DNA of 27,422 bases, from assembly GCA_012963895.1 (NCBI GenBank), contig DTUW01000058.1:1-27422 (forward strand), written 5' to 3'. Both the position numbers and the translations under genes were made by a program. The notes beneath the pieces were generated by a model. The model was not told where the DNA came from, did no database searches, and saw only the letters and a list, made by a program, of their open reading frames with translations. Below are positions 23,973-27,422 of this stretch, in pieces. Each line of letters begins with the position of its first letter. The stretch's first letter is position 1. This stretch comes from Campylobacterales bacterium (GTDB lineage: Bacteria > Campylobacterota > Campylobacteria > Campylobacterales > Thiovulaceae).

Positions 23973-23989
23973 CCCTCCTTTTTGGAGGG
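23973..23989. terminator. Hairpin between the converging molybdoenzyme and recN genes
   Basis: CCCTCC-TTTTT-GGAGGG, a perfect six-base stem in the 32-base gap between two converging stop codons. It may end transcription in both directions, but neither side has a clear T-run after the stem, so efficiency is doubtful. Confidence 0.4.
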
Positions 23990-25549
23990 TTACCCCCTCT
24001 TCATCAATTCCATTGCAAATTTTCTAACTCCTCTGTCTTTTTTATCTCCTCCAATAATTCGGATAATTTCATCTATCCGCTTATCTTTACTATCCAACTC
24101 TATTACTTTGCTTTCTCCATTCTCTTTCGTAATTAGAAAGTGTTGATTAGCTACTGCCGTCAATTGAGGTTGGTGAGAGATTGCAAAAATTTGATAATTC
24201 TTTGATAGCTCTTTCACCATCTTAGCGACCTGTAAAGATTCATCACCACTCAGATTGGCATCAACCTCATCTAAAAAGAGAACTCCGCTACCAATGTTGG
24301 TAAATTTGCTACTAATAGCCAAAATCGCTAATCTAACCCTATTCTGTTCTCCATAGCTAAATGTATCTATATCTCTATTCTCTATCTCCAATCGGAGGCT
24401 ATCTATGCCATTGTGTGAAAAGTCCTTATGTTCCAATATTAGTTGCGATTTTCCAATTTTCAGATATTTGAGGTAGCTATCCAGATGGTTGGTAAATTTT
24501 TCCAAACTCCCTTTTCTCTTCTCTCTCATCTCCATAGCTACCTTTTCCAGCTGTTGAACCAATTCGCTTCTATTCTTTTCCAAATTCCCTTTTTTCTCTC
24601 TCAAAGTCTGTAAATATTTCAATTCCTCAACTTTGGAATCTCTATATTCTAATGCTTTCTGAATATCTCCATATTTCCGATTGAGTTCAGCTAGGATTTC
24701 AATCCTATCTAATAGTCTAGATATATCTATTTCGTCCAGCTCGGACAACCTATCTCGTATATCCTCGATTTGGGATTCAAGAGTATCTATAAACTCTCCA
24801 ACTTTTTGGGCTTCATCTTCATATCCCATAAGGTCAAATATCTCAATTAGAGCCAATCTCTTCTCAAAGATAGGGGCTACCTCATCTATATAGGTCTCTA
24901 TCTTATCCTTCTTTGATAGTCTCTTTTTGGTCTGTTGGAGTTCTTCATACTCTCCGCTCTTTGGGTCTATCTTGTCTATTCTCTCTATCTCAAATTTCAG
25001 AAACTCCTCTTTTTCCTCTAACTCTTCGATTGAGCTGGACAATTTAGCTATCTCTCTGGATATATCTGTATATTGTGCAAATAGTTTGGAATAGCTATCC
25101 AAAATAGAGCGATATTCACTATCGAAGTGGAGAATTAGAGAGTCCAATACATCGATGAGGTAGTCAGATTGGAACTCTTTTATTTCACGAGGATTGAGGT
25201 GGTCGATAAATAGTTTTCCTATCTTCTGAACTATCTTTTTTGAAACAGCTTGATTGTTGATGAAATATCGCAATTTCTCTTTTCGGATTTGTCGGAAAAT
25301 AGTAATATCTTCATCGCTCTCTATTCCGAAATCTCCTAAATCTATACCCCCTATAAAAGTAACTTCTGATAGTTTCGCCTTAGTCTCTTTCTGCCCCAAT
25401 GTTCCTAAGATGGAATTTAGCAATAGGGATTTTCCAGCTCCACTAGCTCCTGTAAATACAATTAGTCCATTTTGGAAATAGAGTTCAACCTCTCTAAATG
25501 AAAGATGATTCTCCATAAAAAATCTATCTATTACTATTTTTTTACTCAT
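23990..25549 (-). CDS. recN: DNA repair protein RecN (SMC-like ATPase)
   Basis: Cytosolic SMC-like protein for double-strand-break repair and recombination, including natural transformation in some bacteria. Of 519 residues, shorter than the usual 550 as in other Campylobacterota. Walker A GASGAGKS (34-41), a central coiled coil (about 150-370), ABC signature SYGEQN (398-403), Walker B VLFLDEVD (423-430) and ISHQPQL (His-loop) are all present. It overlaps nadK by eight bases. The Walker B Asp-Glu-Val is encoded by a copy of GATGAGGT. Confidence 0.95.
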   Translation of the reverse strand: MSKKIVIDRFFMENHLSFREVELYFQNGLIVFTGASGAGKSLLLNSILGTLGQKETKAKLSEVTFIGGIDLGDFGIESDEDITIFRQIRKEKLRYFINNQAVSKKIVQKIGKLFIDHLNPREIKEFQSDYLIDVLDSLILHFDSEYRSILDSYSKLFAQYTDISREIAKLSSSIEELEEKEEFLKFEIERIDKIDPKSGEYEELQQTKKRLSKKDKIETYIDEVAPIFEKRLALIEIFDLMGYEDEAQKVGEFIDTLESQIEDIRDRLSELDEIDISRLLDRIEILAELNRKYGDIQKALEYRDSKVEELKYLQTLREKKGNLEKNRSELVQQLEKVAMEMREKRKGSLEKFTNHLDSYLKYLKIGKSQLILEHKDFSHNGIDSLRLEIENRDIDTFSYGEQNRVRLAILAISSKFTNIGSGVLFLDEVDANLSGDESLQVAKMVKELSKNYQIFAISHQPQLTAVANQHFLITKENGESKVIELDSKDKRIDEIIRIIGGDKKDRGVRKFAMELMKRG

Positions 25550-26417
25550 CTTCTATCTCTCCTCCCCATTTCAATTTTTCACGAAGACTATCAAAAAAGT
25601 TATATACCTCTCCTCGAATAATTTCGATTGGCTTATGGTGGATAGAGATTTTTACAGGTTCGCCCTTTTCAAGTCTATATATATTCTGTCCATCTATTGA
25701 AATAAGTCCGGGGGTGTCGGGTAAAGTAGCACATATTTTCACCTTAGACGGCAAAACAATAGGTCTTTGGGTGAGAGAGTGGGGAGCCATAGGGGTGAGG
25801 ATATAACTCGCCATTTCAGGATAGAGAATTGGACCACCAGAAGAGAGATTATATGCAGTTGAACCTGTTGGAGTTGAGATAATTAGACCATCTCCGTAGT
25901 AATTATTTAGTAAATTCTCCTTTTTGGAACATCTATCGCGATAGACTTGAATAAAACTCATCTTCATTCTCTGCTTATGGGTAATCAGAACCTCATTTAA
26001 AGCATACTGCTCCTCTCGCTCTTGAAACTCTATTTTTAATAGTTTTCTCTTCTCTAATTGGTAGTGTCCTGTAACGATGTTTTCAACGAAATTGAGAGCC
26101 ATATCTATATTTTGAACTACCAAAAAGCCGAGATGTCCAGCATAGATAGGAAAAATAGGTTTTTTATTCTTAAAACTTTTTCGAGCAGTAGATAGGAGAG
26201 TTCCATCTCCTCCAAGCGAGATTAGAATATCTGATATATCTATCAACTCATCGCTATCTATCCCAACCTCATCGAAACTCTTTCCACTATCGCTATCTAT
26301 ATTTACCTCTATATTGAAATCTCCAAATCTCTTTTTTAGAGCCAGATATTGAGATTTTAGATGAGGTGAGTTGGGACGAACAAAGACCCCAACCCTTCTA
26401 ATAGTAGGTTTATCCAT
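25542..26417 (-). CDS. nadK: NAD kinase
   Basis: Phosphorylates NAD to NADP; cytosolic. Of 291 residues. SLGGDGTLLSTAR (68-79) is the catalytic GGDG motif. NEVLITH (141-147), GDGLIISTPTGSTAY (175-189) and LSSGGPI are the NAD-binding signature. It overlaps obgE upstream and recN downstream by eight bases each, so the three genes are one translationally coupled unit. nadK next to recN is an arrangement I recall from Campylobacter. Confidence 0.96.
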   Translation of the reverse strand: MDKPTIRRVGVFVRPNSPHLKSQYLALKKRFGDFNIEVNIDSDSGKSFDEVGIDSDELIDISDILISLGGDGTLLSTARKSFKNKKPIFPIYAGHLGFLVVQNIDMALNFVENIVTGHYQLEKRKLLKIEFQEREEQYALNEVLITHKQRMKMSFIQVYRDRCSKKENLLNNYYGDGLIISTPTGSTAYNLSSGGPILYPEMASYILTPMAPHSLTQRPIVLPSKVKICATLPDTPGLISIDGQNIYRLEKGEPVKISIHHKPIEIIRGEVYNFFDSLREKLKWGGEIEDE

Positions 26418-27420
26418 TTTTGACCAAATCGAGTAATAAAAATTTCAGTTTCTCTAAGTTGTAGCCTGTAACGGCTGAGATAGGTAGTAGAAATTTCGGT
26501 TTTCTGTTCCACTTCTCGATACTCTTTTGGAGTTCCTCTATCCTATCTATTACTTCTTTTTCCGTTGTAGTATCTACCTTAGTGATAGCAATTCCAAAAT
26601 CTCGGTTGTAGAGTTTTTCAGAAAACTTTTTCAACTCCTTTCTAAGAGAGCTATATTGCTGTTCCAAAGGGCGATAGTTAGAGATGTCTAACATAAATAG
26701 GAGAATTTTACTCCTTTCAATATGGGAGAGGAATTGCAACCCCAACCCTTTTCCATCACTCGCCCCTTCAATAATACCGGGAATATCAGCAATTACAAAG
26801 CTATTCATGTAGTCTATTTCAACAGTTCCAAGCTTTGGGGTAAGGGTGGTAAATTCGTAGTTTGCTATTTCAGGACGAGCATTAGAGATAGTAGATATTA
26901 GAGTGGATTTTCCAACATTGGGAAAGCCGACCAGAGCCACATCTGAAATTAGTTTCAATTCCAATCTCACTTTTCGAGTTTCCCCCGGCTTACCCGGTTT
27001 TGCGATTTTTGGCTGTTGGTTTCGTGAAGACTTGAAAGCACTATTACCCAATCCCCCTTTTCCACCTTTCAAAAACAGCACCTCATCACCATCATTGACC
27101 AAATCAAAAAGTAACTCCCCAGTCTCAACATCATACACCTCTGTTCCCGGTGGAACTGTTATATATAGGTCTTTTCCAGCTCGTCCATACCCATTCTTAG
27201 GTTTTCCATTCTCTCCATTTTCAGCCTTCAACCTTTTCACTCCTCGAAAATTTGCGAGGGTATGGCTATTCTTATCTACTCGAAAATAGACATCTCCACC
27301 TTTGCCACCATTTCCACCATCTGGACCACCGAGTGGAACGAATTTTTCTCGTCTCCAACTAACAATACCATCTCCGCCTTTACCAGATTGAACCTCTATT
27401 TCAACACTATCTACAAACAT
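26410..27420 (-). CDS. obgE: GTPase ObgE/CgtA
   Basis: Ribosome-associated GTPase in 50S maturation and stress control. Of 336 residues, complete: its ATG is at 27420, two bases from the window edge. The glycine-rich Obg domain (1-158) has FVPLGGPDGGNGGKGGDV and KGGKGGLGN. The G domain has G1 GFPNVGKST (165-173), G2 around FTTLTP, G3 DIPGIIEGA (212-220), G4 TKVD and G5 SAVTG. The C-terminus ends soon after the G domain, without the variable tail of E. coli ObgE. First visible gene of the obgE-nadK-recN unit; its promoter lies outside the window. Confidence 0.97.
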   Translation of the reverse strand: MFVDSVEIEVQSGKGGDGIVSWRREKFVPLGGPDGGNGGKGGDVYFRVDKNSHTLANFRGVKRLKAENGENGKPKNGYGRAGKDLYITVPPGTEVYDVETGELLFDLVNDGDEVLFLKGGKGGLGNSAFKSSRNQQPKIAKPGKPGETRKVRLELKLISDVALVGFPNVGKSTLISTISNARPEIANYEFTTLTPKLGTVEIDYMNSFVIADIPGIIEGASDGKGLGLQFLSHIERSKILLFMLDISNYRPLEQQYSSLRKELKKFSEKLYNRDFGIAITKVDTTTEKEVIDRIEELQKSIEKWNRKPKFLLPISAVTGYNLEKLKFLLLDLVKNG

Positions 27421-27422
27421 AA

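Larger units (their letters stand above)
33..27087. repeat. Dispersed 8-base word GATGAGGT, 29 copies over the window
   Basis: Start positions on the plus strand: 33, 3342, 4352, 5316, 7580, 10441, 12316, 12497, 16792, 18222, 25154, 26360. Complement (ACCTCATC, leftmost base): 1178, 2129, 3893, 4244, 5688, 9314, 10640, 11040, 14020, 15564, 17073, 17851, 22127, 24264, 24879, 26266, 27080. Copies are roughly evenly spread, about one per kilobase, on both strands. Eighteen encode Asp-Glu-Val in frame; ten lie in another frame or antisense to a gene; one is intergenic. The base before it is often C and the bases after it often GG or GGAG. It may be a DNA uptake sequence or another genome-wide recognition site; the role is unproven. 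Confidence 0.8.

Noticed and set aside
33..27087. GATGAGGT as a Chi- or KOPS-like polar element
   Set aside because: Copies are split 12 to 17 between strands without a switch in this window, and neither signal is expected to be this balanced. A replication-strand test over the whole genome would settle it.
1..27422. tRNA, rRNA, CRISPR arrays, insertion sequences, integrase genes
   Set aside because: None was seen. Gaps between genes are short and hold no cloverleaf-like or regularly spaced repeats, and no transposase or integrase motif appears in any frame.

Overview
The window is AT-rich, very gene-dense bacterial DNA whose gene families point to Campylobacterota (the former Epsilonproteobacteria), probably a sulfur- or hydrogen-oxidising free-living lineage such as Sulfurovum, Sulfurimonas or Thiovulum relatives. 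This is inferred from family resemblance only. Pointers are a four-subunit pyruvate:ferredoxin oxidoreductase, a polysulfide/thiosulfate-reductase-type molybdoenzyme operon, a MidA-family methyltransferase, adjacent nadK and recN, and a short RecN. Genes often overlap by a few bases and no gene-free stretch reaches 300 bases. The largest gaps are about 175 bases (15734-15908 and 18898-19074) and 129 bases (12424-12552).

Layout. Bases 1-116 hold the 3' end of an unknown plus-strand gene that meets a large chemoreceptor gene (109-2784, minus) tail to tail. Next come a class IV aminotransferase-like gene that appears to start at AUA (2844-3425, plus) and a minus-strand four-gene operon (6127-3417). 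That operon encodes a MotA/TolQ-like protein with a long coiled-coil tail, a MotB/OmpA-like partner, and two small unknown proteins. The first two resemble ZorA and ZorB of Zorya anti-phage systems, but no known Zorya effector is nearby. A plus-strand pair follows (rpe and a membrane protein with a possible DUF2491 domain), then the minus-strand ilvC-minD-minE-YibQ-like deacetylase cluster (10896-7789) and the plus-strand trmL-lpxB pair. The por operon (porG-porD-porA-porB, minus) ends at a good intrinsic terminator. pgpA-murG (plus) and ubiX-midA-like (minus) come next. The respiratory operon at 19075-23957 (plus) has the order iron-sulfur subunit, NrfD/PsrC membrane subunit, 1111-residue Tat-exported molybdoenzyme. 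The window ends with obgE-nadK-recN (minus).

Function. Por supplies reductive pyruvate synthesis or oxidation with ferredoxin. The molybdoenzyme operon probably couples periplasmic sulfur-compound (or similar) chemistry to the quinone pool. lpxB, murG, pgpA and the YibQ-like protein serve the envelope, MinDE places the division site, and RecN and ObgE serve repair and ribosome or stress functions.

The most striking signal is not a gene. The 8-mer GATGAGGT occurs 29 times by hand count (12 on the plus strand, 17 on the minus), against about one expected by chance. It appears in several reading frames, antisense to genes, and once between genes. Every Asp-Glu-Val tripeptide found in the predicted proteins is encoded by it. 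This looks like a genome-wide selected word, for example a DNA uptake sequence; I know of none described for Campylobacterota.
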